A stretch of DNA of 64,000 bases from contig NZ_JAUYGD010000034.1 in assembly GCF_030690725.1 (NCBI RefSeq), positions 1 to 64,000 of the forward strand, in the 5' to 3' direction. The translations under genes and the position numbers were made by a program. Below the pieces are notes generated by a model that was not told the origin of the DNA, did no database searches, and worked only from the letters and a program-made list of their open reading frames with translations. Every line of letters starts with the position of its first letter. The stretch's first letter is position 1. Positions 34,299 to 44,359 of this stretch are shown here, piece by piece. Source of the DNA: Pseudomonas sp. GTDB taxonomy: Bacteria > Pseudomonadota > Gammaproteobacteria > Pseudomonadales > Pseudomonadaceae.

Positions 34299-34889
34299 AT
34301 GATGAATACGCTGTTTTATTCCATGGCGGGCTTTGCCCTCGCTGCCTCGATTTCTCCCGGCCCGGTCAACCTGCTGGCGCTTAGCGCCGGCGCGACCCAT
34401 GGCCTGCGCCGCAGCATGCGTCACGTCACGGGGGCGACGTTCGGCTTTACCGCGCTGTTGCTGGCCATGGGCCTGGGCTTGCAGCAGCTGTTGCAGCAGT
34501 GGCCGGCGCTGACGCACGGGGTGGCCTGGTTTGGCGTCGCCTTTCTGCTGTACATGGCCTACGGCCTGGCCCGGTCTGACGGGCAGCTGAGTGGCAACGC
34601 CGCGCAGCAGCGCCCGTCGCTGTTCAACGGCGCGCTGATGCAGTGGCTCAACCCTAAGGCCTGGCTGGCCTCGATGGCAGGCATGGGCGCCTATGCGGCG
34701 GATGGCGATCTGTGGCGGGTGGGGCAGTTCGCGGCGCTGTATTTCGTGATTTGTTATCTGTCGATCAGCTGCTGGGCGTTGGCCGGGGTTTACCTGCGCC
34801 AGTATCTGGAGAATCCGCTTTACCTGCGCCGGTTCAATCGCGGCCTGGCCTTGCTGCTGGTGCTGTCGGCGGTTTATCTGCTGGTCTGA
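34299..34889 (+). CDS. LysE-family amino-acid exporter
   Basis: A 196-residue inner-membrane protein with about six hydrophobic segments. The N-terminal ISPGPVNLLALSAGATHGLRRSMRHVTGA and central MQWLNPKAWLASMAGMGAY are RhtB/LysE motifs. It probably exports an amino acid or derivative. It converges with an AraC-family regulator gene, with the two stop codons adjacent at 34889/34890. ATG 34299 or 34302 are equally possible. Confidence 0.88.
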   Translation: MMNTLFYSMAGFALAASISPGPVNLLALSAGATHGLRRSMRHVTGATFGFTALLLAMGLGLQQLLQQWPALTHGVAWFGVAFLLYMAYGLARSDGQLSGNAAQQRPSLFNGALMQWLNPKAWLASMAGMGAYAADGDLWRVGQFAALYFVICYLSISCWALAGVYLRQYLENPLYLRRFNRGLALLLVLSAVYLLV

Positions 34890-35720
34890 TCAGGCGCGGC
34901 GGTATTGCCCGGGTGTGGCGGCGAGCAGCTGTTTGAAGGTGCGCTGCAAGTGCGCCTGGTCGGCAAAGCCGGCGTCCAGCGCCACCTCGGCAATCGACTC
35001 GCCGCGTTTCAGCCCGGCCTGGGCCACTTGCACGCGGCAGTTGAGCAGGTAGGCATGTGGGGTCATGCCGTAGTGCTGGCGGAAACTGCGAATCAGGTAG
35101 GAGGGCGATAGCTCGGCGGCGCTGCAGATGTCTTCCAGCTTGAGCGTCTGGGTGCAGTGCGTGCGGATAAATTCCGCGGCCAGACGGATGCGCGGGTTGT
35201 CCTCGCGTGCGGGGGCCGGCGCGGGTGCCAGGCGCTGTTGCAGGGTGCTGAAATAGTCGATCAGGGCGCACTCTTTGCGCAGCTGATCGACCGACGCGGC
35301 ATTGAGCAGGTCGTACAGCTGGTTGAGGCCGTTGAACAGCTCAGGGTCGCGGCTGAGGATGGCGGAGAAGGGCTGCAGGTGCGGGTTGTGGCTGAAGCCC
35401 AGCTGGTGTTGCAGGTCGCCCAGCCAGGTGCTGTCGATGTAGAACATGCGATACGACCAGGGCTGCCCATCAACGGGGTTGCAGGCATGCACGTCACCCG
35501 GGTTCATCAGCACCAGCGTGCCGGCCGCGACCTGCTCGCGCGCCTTTTCATTGAGGTAGGTGCTGCGGCCCCGGGTGATGGTGCCAATCGAAAAACACTC
35601 ATGGGAATGCTTGGCGTAGCACAACAGACGGCCATCGAGGGCTTCGCGCGTTTCCACGAAGGGCAGCGCCGGGTCGCGCCAGAAGCGTGGGGTGGTGGCC
35701 TGTTGCTCAGAGCTCATCAT
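34890..35720 (-). CDS. AraC-family transcriptional regulator
   Basis: A 276-residue regulator. The N-terminal cupin-like ligand domain shows HSHECFSIGTITRG and LVLMNPGDVHACNP (about 38-85). The C-terminal double helix-turn-helix (about 180-276) shows LKLEDICSAAELSPSYLIRSFRQHYGMTPHAYLL and the closing AGFADQAHLQRTFKQLLAATPGQYR. In many pseudomonads such regulators sit beside the LysE exporter they control, which is the likely arrangement here. Confidence 0.9.
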   Translation of the reverse strand: MMSSEQQATTPRFWRDPALPFVETREALDGRLLCYAKHSHECFSIGTITRGRSTYLNEKAREQVAAGTLVLMNPGDVHACNPVDGQPWSYRMFYIDSTWLGDLQHQLGFSHNPHLQPFSAILSRDPELFNGLNQLYDLLNAASVDQLRKECALIDYFSTLQQRLAPAPAPAREDNPRIRLAAEFIRTHCTQTLKLEDICSAAELSPSYLIRSFRQHYGMTPHAYLLNCRVQVAQAGLKRGESIAEVALDAGFADQAHLQRTFKQLLAATPGQYRRA

Positions 35721-35859
35721 GCATCCCAGGTTAAATCGGCGTGCCGCCAGCGCTGACTATAGCGGCCGCTGGCGCTTGTTCAAACAGTCGAGCCGCTGCG
35801 CTCTGCACGGCGCGGTGCTTTGTCTTACCATGCCGGCTCTGCCTTGTTGCGAGCCGTGC

Positions 35860-37614
35860 ATGTCTGCCTTTCTGCTGCGTTACCGCGTTGCCCTGATCGT
35901 CCTGCTGATTCTGCTCGGCCTGCTGGCGAGCATCTGGCTGGCCGGGCGTTATGCCGAGCAGCGCGCCTGGCAGGAGCGCAGCCTGGAGGCGCGCGGGCAG
36001 TTGCAGCTGTATGCGCAGTCGATCCACACCCTGGTCGAACGCTTCCGCTCGGTGCCCGAGGTGCTCGCGCTGGACAGCGATATCAAGTCGCTGCTGCGTG
36101 CGCCGGATGACAGCTTGCTGCGCAGCACACTCAATGAACGGTTGGAGCAGCTCAACACGGCCGCCGGCTCCAATGTGCTGTATCTGCTCAACGACCAAGG
36201 CGAAACCCTGGTGGCCAGTAACTGGCGCGACTGGAGCAGTTTTGTTGGCAACAACTACGCCTTCCGCCCGTATTTTCAGGATGCCGTGCGCCAGTCCTCC
36301 GGGCGCTATTTTGCGGTGGGCGTGACCACTGGCATCCCCGGCTATTTTCTCTCCCATGCGGTGCGCGACGACGACGGCACGGTGCTCGGCGTGCTGGTGG
36401 TCAAGCTGGAGCTGGAAGAGTTGCAACGCGAATGGGCCAGCCAGCCTGGCGTGCTGCTGGTGGCCGATAGCTACTCGGTGGTGATCCTCAGCAACCGTCC
36501 TGCCTGGCGTTTTCTCGCCCTCGACAGTTTGAGCGAGCAGGCCCGCGCCGAGCTGGTGGAGGTGCGCAAATACGCCGAACAGGCATTGCAGCCGCTGGCC
36601 AGCACGCTGCGCCGGCAGATCGACAGCGACAGCCAGTGGCGCCGGGTCGAGGGACCGGATGGCCCGCGTGACTACCTCTGGCAACGCCAGGCCCTGGGCG
36701 ATGAAGGCTGGACCCTGCATCTGCTGCACGAGCCGAAAACCCTGGTCGACAGCGTGCGCAGCTATCGCCTGGCCGCCGCCGGGGTGTGGATGACCCTGGC
36801 GTTTCTGCTGCTCTACCTGGCCCAGCGACGCAAGACTCAGCGTTTGCAGGCCGGCATTCGTGAGCGTCTGGAACGTGAGGTGGCGCTGCGCACCGCCGAG
36901 TTGCGCGAGGCCCAGGAAGGCCTGGTGCACGCGGCGAAGATGGCGGCGCTGGGGCAAATGTCGGCGGCCATGGCCCATGAAATCAACCAGCCGCTGACTG
37001 CCATGCAGATGCAGCTGGGCAGCTTGCGTCTGTTGCTCGATAGCGGTCGTCAGGACGATGTGCGCGAAGGGCTGCAGCGTATCGATGGCCTGCTGCAACG
37101 CATCGCCGGGCTCACCGGTCACCTGAAAACCTTTGCCCGCAAAAGCCCGGCGGGTCTGAGCGAGCGTCTGCGTTTGAGCGATGTGCTGGAGCAGGCTCTG
37201 CAACTGCTGGCGCCGCGCCTGCGCAGCGAACAGGTGCAGCTGCACAGCGAGATCGACACCGAGGCGCGGGTGCTGGGTGATGCGATTCGCCTGGAACAGG
37301 TGCTGCTCAATCTGCTGAACAACGCCCTGGATGCCATGGCCCCCAGTGAGTCGCGGCAACTGCAGATTCGTATCGAACGCCAGGCCGAGCAGTGCCTGCT
37401 GAGCATCGCCGACAGCGGCGGCGGGATCGCCAGCGAGGCGCTAGGGCATGTGTTCGAGCCGTTCTTTACCACCAAACCGGTGGGCGCCGGATTGGGCCTC
37501 GGTTTGGCGGTGTCCTACGGCATCGTCCGTGAGCTGGGCGGCAGCCTGGAGGCGGCCAATGGCGAGCAGGGCGCGGTGTTTACCCTGCGCTTGCCGGCAG
37601 CGCCGAATGCGTAG
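35860..37614 (+). CDS. DctB-like sensor histidine kinase
   Basis: A 584-residue membrane kinase. A first transmembrane segment (about 9-27) is followed by a periplasmic dCache sensor (VASNWRDWSSFVGNNYAFRPYF, GIPGYFLSHAV), a second segment near 310-325, a coiled linker, then HisKA with MAHEINQPLTAMQ and HATPase with LNNALDA, DSGGGI and GLGLAVSYGIV. The dCache motifs match DctB/MifS-type sensors of carboxylates. It lies 60 nt upstream of its response regulator. ATG 35860 gives the expected short cytoplasmic N-terminus. Confidence 0.9.
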   Translation: MSAFLLRYRVALIVLLILLGLLASIWLAGRYAEQRAWQERSLEARGQLQLYAQSIHTLVERFRSVPEVLALDSDIKSLLRAPDDSLLRSTLNERLEQLNTAAGSNVLYLLNDQGETLVASNWRDWSSFVGNNYAFRPYFQDAVRQSSGRYFAVGVTTGIPGYFLSHAVRDDDGTVLGVLVVKLELEELQREWASQPGVLLVADSYSVVILSNRPAWRFLALDSLSEQARAELVEVRKYAEQALQPLASTLRRQIDSDSQWRRVEGPDGPRDYLWQRQALGDEGWTLHLLHEPKTLVDSVRSYRLAAAGVWMTLAFLLLYLAQRRKTQRLQAGIRERLEREVALRTAELREAQEGLVHAAKMAALGQMSAAMAHEINQPLTAMQMQLGSLRLLLDSGRQDDVREGLQRIDGLLQRIAGLTGHLKTFARKSPAGLSERLRLSDVLEQALQLLAPRLRSEQVQLHSEIDTEARVLGDAIRLEQVLLNLLNNALDAMAPSESRQLQIRIERQAEQCLLSIADSGGGIASEALGHVFEPFFTTKPVGAGLGLGLAVSYGIVRELGGSLEAANGEQGAVFTLRLPAAPNA

Positions 37615-37674
37615 TGCGGGTTATTTCCCGGATTTTATCCGCGCTACACTGCCGCCGATTGATCAGGAGGTGAT

Positions 37675-39027
<1,353 letters not shown>

Positions 39028-39031
39028 AGTC

Positions 39032-39205
39032 GTAGCCCGGATGTAGGGTGGATGACGCTTCACCCATCCACCAACTGCCATGGTGGGTGAAGACAGCGTC
39101 AGCTACGCGCCCCGATCCACCCTACGCTGAACGCTCGTAGCCCGGATAAGCCTTGGCGCAATCCGGGGTCGCGGCCCCGGATTGCGCTGCGCTTATCCGG
39201 GCTAC
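39032..39205. repeat. Composite of interleaved palindromic repeats
   Basis: A truncated GTAGCCCGGAT half-element at 39032 runs straight into GTAGGGTGGATGACGC (39043-39058), whose partner GATCCACCCTAC ends at 39125. A complete long-form REP (39137-39205: GTAGCCCGGATAAGCC to GGCTAC) follows. It looks like one repeat family landed in another. It lies in a 584-bp gene-free stretch after the response regulator. Confidence 0.85.
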
Positions 39206-39328
39206 GGCGATACAGTCGGCGGAATTTCGCTTATCCCGGTTTTTGCACTGGCGGATTTCCGCTTGTTACGACGGGTTGGATGGCCGTGTAGCTCAACGCA
39301 AAGGCTCTAGCACGGGCTTTTCTTTCGC

Positions 39329-39344
39329 TGGCACGGCATCTGCT
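39329..39344 (+). promoter_or_regulatory. Sigma-54 promoter of the TAXI-TRAP operon
   Basis: TGGCAC-N5-CTGCT matches the -24/-12 consensus (TGGCAC-N5-TTGCW) with one mismatch. It lies 268 nt upstream of the binding-protein ATG and downstream of a NtrC-family activator gene, giving a long leader. A 37-codon ORF with a good AAGAGGTGA site (39410-39523) lies in this leader; it may be chance. Confidence 0.7.
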
Positions 39345-39611
39345 ATAGCTCTTGTCAGCCAGGCACTCGATTGCCTCGCCATCGATAAGAAAGACAAGAG
39401 GTGAATCCCATGCACTGCCCCGCAGCATCTGCGCGCTCGTCGCGTCCGGCATCAACCGCCCATCTCTTGTGCGCTCGGCTCAGGCCGCGCGTGAGCCTCT
39501 GCTCCTTTTCGTCATTGCGTTAGTCCCGGCGCTGCACCGCCGCCTGGGTGGCGCGCAGCGTCTACAGTGAAAACCTCTGCATAAAGCCATAACAACGACG
39601 GAGATTCTTCC

Positions 39612-40565
39612 ATGCGAATGACCAAACGTTTCAGCCTGTTTGCTGCTGCCGCAGCCTTTACCGCAAGCACCGCGGTACTCGCCGCCCCGACCTTTATCAA
39701 CGTGCTGACCGGTGGCACCAGCGGGGTGTATTACCCGATTGGCGTGGGCCTGTCGCAGCTGTACAGCAACGGCATCGAGGGCGCGAAGACCTCGGTGCAG
39801 GCCACCAAGGCCTCGGTGGAAAACCTCAACCTGCTCGAAGCCGGTCGCGGCGAGCTGGCTTTCGCCCTTGGTGACTCCGTGGCCGATGCCTGGAATGGCG
39901 TGGAAGACGCCGGCTTCAAGGCCCCGCTGAAAAAACTGCGGGCGATTGCCGGCACCTACCCGAACTACATCCAGATCGTTGCCAGCAAGGAATCCGGCAT
40001 CACCACCCTGGCGGATCTGAAAGGCAAGCGCATCTCCGTCGGCGCGCCGAAATCCGGCACCGAGCTGAACGCTCGCGCGATCTTCAAGGCCGCCGGCCTG
40101 AGCTATGAAGACATGGGCAAGGTCGAGTTTCTGCCCTACGCCGAGTCGGTTGAGCTGATCAAGAACCGTCAGCTGGATGCCACCCTGCAGTCCTCGGGCC
40201 TGGGCATGGCGGCGATTCGCGACCTGGCCGCAACCCTGCCGATCACCTTCGTGGCCATCCCGGCCGACATCACTGCGAAGATCGACAACGCCGCCTACCA
40301 GGCTGCATCCATCCCGGCCGGCACCTATGACGGTCAGGACAGCGATGTACCGACCGTGGCGATCAACAACATCCTGGTCAGCCACGAAGGCGTGTCCGAT
40401 GAAGTGGCCTACCAGATGACCAAGCTGATGTTCGACAACCTTGAGCGCCTGGGCAACGCCCACTCGGCGGCCAAGGACATCAAGCTGGAAGGCGCCGCCA
40501 AGGATCTGCCGATCCCGCTGCATCCGGGTGCTGAGCGCTTCTACAAAGAAGCCGGCGCACTGTAA
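39612..40565 (+). CDS. TAXI-family TRAP transporter solute-binding protein
   Basis: A 317-residue periplasmic protein with a signal peptide (cut after about AVLAA, residue 24). The TAXI signature TGGTSGVYYPIGVGLSQL is at about 32-49, with VQATKASVENLNLLEAGRGELAFALGDS and ISVGAPKSGTELNA following. TAXI proteins feed carboxylates or amino acids to fused TRAP permeases, and here the permease is the next gene. The sigma-54 promoter and DctBD-like pair upstream suggest dicarboxylate or glutamate-like ligands. Confidence 0.93.
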   Translation: MRMTKRFSLFAAAAAFTASTAVLAAPTFINVLTGGTSGVYYPIGVGLSQLYSNGIEGAKTSVQATKASVENLNLLEAGRGELAFALGDSVADAWNGVEDAGFKAPLKKLRAIAGTYPNYIQIVASKESGITTLADLKGKRISVGAPKSGTELNARAIFKAAGLSYEDMGKVEFLPYAESVELIKNRQLDATLQSSGLGMAAIRDLAATLPITFVAIPADITAKIDNAAYQAASIPAGTYDGQDSDVPTVAINNILVSHEGVSDEVAYQMTKLMFDNLERLGNAHSAAKDIKLEGAAKDLPIPLHPGAERFYKEAGAL

Positions 40566-40585
40566 GGCTGCTGAAGGGTTGGCTG

Positions 40586-40682
40586 GGTAGGATGGGTTGA
40601 ATCGTAGGATGGGTTAGCCGCGCAGCGGCGTAACCCATCAATTCGGCCGCATGGGTATCGCTTCGCTCAACCCATCCTACCC
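40586..40682. repeat. Nested palindromic repeat, GGATGGGTT family
   Basis: Outer arms GGGTAGGATGGGTTGA and TCAACCCATCCTACCC enclose an inner hairpin of GATGGGTTAGCCGC and GCGGCGTAACCCATC. It lies between the TAXI binding protein and permease genes and may set their relative expression. The half-site matches the palindrome at 18890. Confidence 0.85.
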
Positions 40683-40787
40683 AGGCCGCTCTATGTCTAG
40701 AGCTGCAAATAAAACCGGCGTGCCCGCCACGGCAGGTTTTGTTGGCGACTCTTGTGCTATCGACGTTGTAACGAGGGTGTGACCTTC

Positions 40788-42815
40788 ATGAGTGAGCAAA
40801 ACCAAGGCCTCGCCGGCAGTCCCAGCGATTGGCCAAAAGCGCTGTTTTATGTCGCGCTGCTGTTCTCCATCTTCCAGATCATCACCGCGGCCTTCCACCC
40901 GGTATCCAGCCAGATTCTGCGTGCCGTGCATGTGGGCTTTCTGCTGCTGGTGGTGTTTCTCTGTTTTCCCGCCCGTGGCAAGGAGCAGCCCTGGCAGCCG
41001 CTGGCTTGGCTACTGGGCCTGGCCGGAATGGCCACGGCGTTCTACCAGTGGTATTTCGAAGCGGATCTGATCCAGCGCTCGGGCGATCTGACCAGCAGTG
41101 ACATGGTCGTCGGCCTGGTGCTGATCGTGCTGGTGTTTGAAGCCGCGCGGCGGGTGATGGGCATTGCCCTGCCGCTGATCTGCGCGCTGTTTCTGGTCTA
41201 CGGCCTGTTCGGCCAGTACCTGCCGGGCGATCTGATGCACCGTGGCTACGCCATCGACCAGATCGTCAACCAGCTGGCCTTCGGCACCGAGGGGCTGTAC
41301 GGCACGCCGACCTATGTATCGGCCACCTATATCTTCCTGTTTATCCTGTTCGGCGCGTTCCTTGAACAGGCCGGGATGATCAAGCTGTTCACCGATTTCG
41401 CCATGGGCCTGTTCGGCCACAAGCTCGGCGGCCCAGCCAAGGTTTCCGTAGTGTCGTCGGCGCTGATGGGCACCATCACCGGTTCGGGTGTGGCCAACGT
41501 GGTCACCACCGGCCAGTTCACCATCCCGTTGATGAAGCGCTTCGGCTACAAGCCAGCGTTTGCCGGTGGCGTGGAAGCGACCTCGTCGATGGGCAGCCAG
41601 ATCATGCCGCCGATCATGGGCGCGGTGGCCTTTATCATGGCCGAGACGATCAACGTGCCGTTTTTCGAGGTGGCCAAGGCTGCGTTGATTCCGGCCATGC
41701 TGTACTTCGGCTCGGTGTTCTGGATGGTTCACCTGGAGGCTAAGCGCGCCAACCTGCGCGGCCTGCCAAAAGATCAGTGCCCCAATCCCTGGGCGGCGGT
41801 GAAGCAGCGTTGGTACTTGCTGATTCCGCTGTTCATCCTCATTTACCTACTGTTCTCCGGGCGCACGCCGCTGTTTTCCGGGATGGTCGGCCTGGCGCTG
41901 ACCGCCATCGTGATCCTTGGCTCGGCGATCATCCTGCGGGTGTCGTCCAAGGTCATGCGTTTTGCCTTCTGGATTGCCCTGGGCGTGCTCTGCGCCGGCT
42001 TCTTCCAGCTCGGCATCGGCGTGGTGTTTGGCGTTGTCGCGTTGCTGGTGGCTATCTGCTGGTTTATCAAAGGCGGCCGCGACACCCTGGTGATCTGCCT
42101 GCATGCGCTGGTGGAAGGTGCACGCCATGCCGTGCCGGTGGGCATCGCCTGCGCCCTGGTCGGGGTGATTATCGGCGTGGTGTCGCTGACCGGTGTGGCG
42201 TCGACCTTCGCCGGCTATATCCTCGCCATCGGCCAGGACAACCTGTTCCTCTCGCTGATCCTCACCATGCTCACCTGCCTGGTGCTGGGCATGGGCATCC
42301 CGACCATTCCCAACTACATCATCACCAGCTCGATTGCCGCGCCGGCGCTGCTGGAGCTGGGCGTGCCGCTGATCGTGTCACATATGTTCGTGTTCTATTT
42401 CGGCATCATGGCCGACCTTACGCCGCCGGTGGCGCTGGCCTGTTTCGCAGCCGCACCGATTGCCAAGGAAAGCGGGCTGAAGATCAGCCTGTGGGCCATT
42501 CGTATCGCCGTGGCCGGGTTTATCGTGCCGTTTATGGCGGTGTACGAACCGGCGCTGATGCTGCAGGGCGACAGCCTACTGGCCACGCTGTATGTGGTGG
42601 CCAAGGCGGCGTTGGCGATTGGTATCTGGGGCGCAATCTTTACCGGCTATCTGCAGGCCAAGATGCCTTGGTGGGAGCGTGCGCTGGGCTTTGCCGCCGG
42701 TGCCAGCCTGATTCTGGCTACGCCGATGAGTGATGAGATCGGCTTCGCCCTGGCGGCGCTGTTTATCGCCCAGCACTTCTGGCGCGCGCATCGCGCCCAG
42801 GTGGCGGCGGCGTGA
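40788..42815 (+). CDS. TRAP transporter fused permease (4TM-12TM)
   Basis: A 675-residue membrane protein in which the small (DctQ-like) and large (DctM-like) TRAP permease subunits are fused, as in TAXI systems. It has about 17 hydrophobic segments. Conserved blocks include SSALMGTITGSGVANVVTTGQFTIPLMKRFGYKPAFAGGVEATSSMGSQIMPPIMGAVAF (about 222-282) and LGMGIPTIPNYIITSSIAAPAL. It imports its ligand with Na+ or H+. ATG 40788 is supported by GAGGGTGTGACC upstream. It overlaps the DUF1850 gene by GTGA. Confidence 0.93.
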   Translation: MSEQNQGLAGSPSDWPKALFYVALLFSIFQIITAAFHPVSSQILRAVHVGFLLLVVFLCFPARGKEQPWQPLAWLLGLAGMATAFYQWYFEADLIQRSGDLTSSDMVVGLVLIVLVFEAARRVMGIALPLICALFLVYGLFGQYLPGDLMHRGYAIDQIVNQLAFGTEGLYGTPTYVSATYIFLFILFGAFLEQAGMIKLFTDFAMGLFGHKLGGPAKVSVVSSALMGTITGSGVANVVTTGQFTIPLMKRFGYKPAFAGGVEATSSMGSQIMPPIMGAVAFIMAETINVPFFEVAKAALIPAMLYFGSVFWMVHLEAKRANLRGLPKDQCPNPWAAVKQRWYLLIPLFILIYLLFSGRTPLFSGMVGLALTAIVILGSAIILRVSSKVMRFAFWIALGVLCAGFFQLGIGVVFGVVALLVAICWFIKGGRDTLVICLHALVEGARHAVPVGIACALVGVIIGVVSLTGVASTFAGYILAIGQDNLFLSLILTMLTCLVLGMGIPTIPNYIITSSIAAPALLELGVPLIVSHMFVFYFGIMADLTPPVALACFAAAPIAKESGLKISLWAIRIAVAGFIVPFMAVYEPALMLQGDSLLATLYVVAKAALAIGIWGAIFTGYLQAKMPWWERALGFAAGASLILATPMSDEIGFALAALFIAQHFWRAHRAQVAAA

Positions 42816-43234
42816 TTGGCCTGTGCCTGGGTTTGGCTGGCGCGGTGTGGGCAGACGTGCCCACACCCAGCTTTACCCTGGCCTGGACACACACCATCGA
42901 GAAGATTCGTTGGGAAGAGGATTACCGCGTGACGCCTGAGGGGTTGCTGCTCGGCGAGGCGCGGGTCAAGGGTTCCGGGGCCGGTATGGAGATTCCAGAC
43001 GGCGCCGAACTGCGCGAGGGCAGCTGGCATTACCAGCGTCAGCTACCACCCTTGCAACCACTGCGTTTGGGGCGAACCCCCGAGGCAGGGGATTATCAAC
43101 TGTGTTTCAACCAGCGTTGCTACTCGATGAGTGAATGGCTCGGCCCGCCACAAGCGACCCAGCCGGCGTTGGAACTCTGGAGCTGTGAGCAAAGCTCCCC
43201 GGCCGCCTCGGCGGCAGGCCAGGACGACGGCTAA
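42812..43234 (+). CDS. DUF1850 protein associated with TAXI-TRAP transporters
   Basis: A 140-residue protein with a short N-terminal hydrophobic signal and the DUF1850 segments FTLAWTHTIEKIRWEEDYRV and RVKGSGAGMEIPDGAEL. This family regularly follows TAXI-TRAP permeases and is thought to aid the transporter in the periplasm; its role is unknown. It starts with GTG overlapping the permease stop and ends in a hydrophilic Ser/Ala tail. A strong terminator follows. Confidence 0.87.
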   Translation: MIGLCLGLAGAVWADVPTPSFTLAWTHTIEKIRWEEDYRVTPEGLLLGEARVKGSGAGMEIPDGAELREGSWHYQRQLPPLQPLRLGRTPEAGDYQLCFNQRCYSMSEWLGPPQATQPALELWSCEQSSPAASAAGQDDG

Positions 43235-43280
43235 GGCTGCGTCTGCTCCCGGGCCACAAGCCTTGGTTGTTGTAGAGGAG

Positions 43281-43312
43281 AACCCCCATTTGGCGTAGCC
43301 GGTGGGGGTTTT
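43281..43312 (+). terminator. Terminator of the TAXI-TRAP operon
   Basis: AACCCCCA (43281-43288) pairs with TGGGGGTT (43303-43310) and is followed by TTTT. It lies 46 nt after the DUF1850 gene. Confidence 0.85.
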
Positions 43313-43370
43313 GTTCGTTTGGCCTGACGCATCTGCAAACAGGCGTTCACTTTACGAATGAAAGTTTAGC

Positions 43371-43433
43371 TTCGGCCATATGTAAGTTTCATATCGTCCA
43401 TGTGTAAAAAAGTGTTCGGCCATATGTAAGTTT
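43371..43433. mobile_element. Possible IS-end remnant with repeated TTCGGCCATATGTAAGTTT
   Basis: Two identical 19-bp copies (43371-43389 and 43415-43433) flank a degenerate copy (CGTCCATGTGTAAAAA). Arrays of repeats like this are found at the ends of IS21-type elements. A 28-codon ORF on the minus strand (43443-43529, MKKRRLMALDGFGNPVED then IPLTKMNSTA) stops next to them and could be a relic. No transposase was seen. The 330-bp gap between DUF1850 and the GNAT gene holds only this and the terminator. Confidence 0.4.
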
Positions 43434-43564
43434 TTAGAAGGCTCAGGCTGTGCTGTTCATTTTGGTTAATGGGATATCTTCAACAGGATTGCCGAACCCA
43501 TCGAGGGCCATTAGCCTGCGTTTTTTCATGGGCTAGATGGCCTTAACAGAGCGGCGGAGACGGC

Positions 43565-44068
43565 ATGAGCGAGCAGGGCGGCACCATCACCTATTACCTG
43601 GATATGCAGCACCCCGAACAGATTCTTGCCAAGCCGCTGCCGGCCGACCTGAGCGTGGTGGAATGCCAGCTCAAGCAGTTTCAGCTCAACCGCTTTCTCT
43701 ACCAGCTGGTCGGCGAGCCCTGGCAGTGGACTGACAAACTCAGCTGGACCGACGCGCAGTGGCGCGAGCTGATCGAGCAGCCCAATCACCGCACCTGGGT
43801 GGCCTATCACCAGGGCGCTATCGCTGGTTACTACGAGCTGTTGCGTGATGCCGACGGCGCAGTGGAAATTCTCTATTTCGGCCTGGCCGAGGCCTTCTTC
43901 GGTCAGGGTTTTGGCGGCCCGTTGCTGACCCACGCCCTGCAATCCGCCTGGGCCTGGCCGGGCACCACCAAGGTCTGGGTGCATACCTGCAGCCTTGATC
44001 ACCCCAGCGCCCTGGCCAACTACCAGGCGCGCGGCCTGCGTATCTATCAAGAGGAGGTCACCCCGTAG
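43565..44068 (+). CDS. GNAT-family N-acetyltransferase
   Basis: A 167-residue protein with the GNAT acetyl-CoA-binding region LAEAFFGQGFGGPLLTHALQSAWAW (about 108-132) and the closing motif VHTCSLDHPSALANYQARGLRIYQEE. The substrate cannot be told from the sequence. It stands alone, with GGAGACGGC as a moderate ribosome-binding site, and is followed by a REP-like repeat. Confidence 0.85.
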   Translation: MSEQGGTITYYLDMQHPEQILAKPLPADLSVVECQLKQFQLNRFLYQLVGEPWQWTDKLSWTDAQWRELIEQPNHRTWVAYHQGAIAGYYELLRDADGAVEILYFGLAEAFFGQGFGGPLLTHALQSAWAWPGTTKVWVHTCSLDHPSALANYQARGLRIYQEEVTP

Positions 44069-44139
44069 AGGGGGCTGACCCGTCAGCCAATTGATGGGTT
44101 AGCACCTGGACGCCCCCACTGCTGCTACGACGAACCTAT

Positions 44140-44210
44140 GTAGCCCGGATAAGCCTTGGCGCAATCCGGGATCGCGGTGCCCCGGATTACGCTGCGCTTA
44201 TCCGGGCTAT
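44140..44210. repeat. Long-form REP-like palindrome
   Basis: GTAGCCCGGATAAGCC...GCGCAATCCGGG at the left and CCCCGGATTACGCTGCGC...TTATCCGGGCTAT at the right form the 71-bp long form also seen at 25763 and 39137. It lies in the 291-bp gap between the GNAT and DUF3617 genes. Confidence 0.9.
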
Positions 44211-44359
44211 ATTCCGGCCTTCGAAGGCCGGGTGGGCTTAACCGCGCGGCAGCTGCAGACGGTCTGTCGCATGCTCCGGCGCGGCATAACCCATCAGGCG
44301 CACAGGCGGATGCAGCGGTCTACGCTTGCAGGGTCGCCCACTTATTTCAGGAGCCGCTT

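Noticed and set aside
35731-37359. A 542-codon open frame on the minus strand
   Set aside because: It is antisense to the DctB-like kinase, has no motif, and overlaps clear domain-coding sequence.
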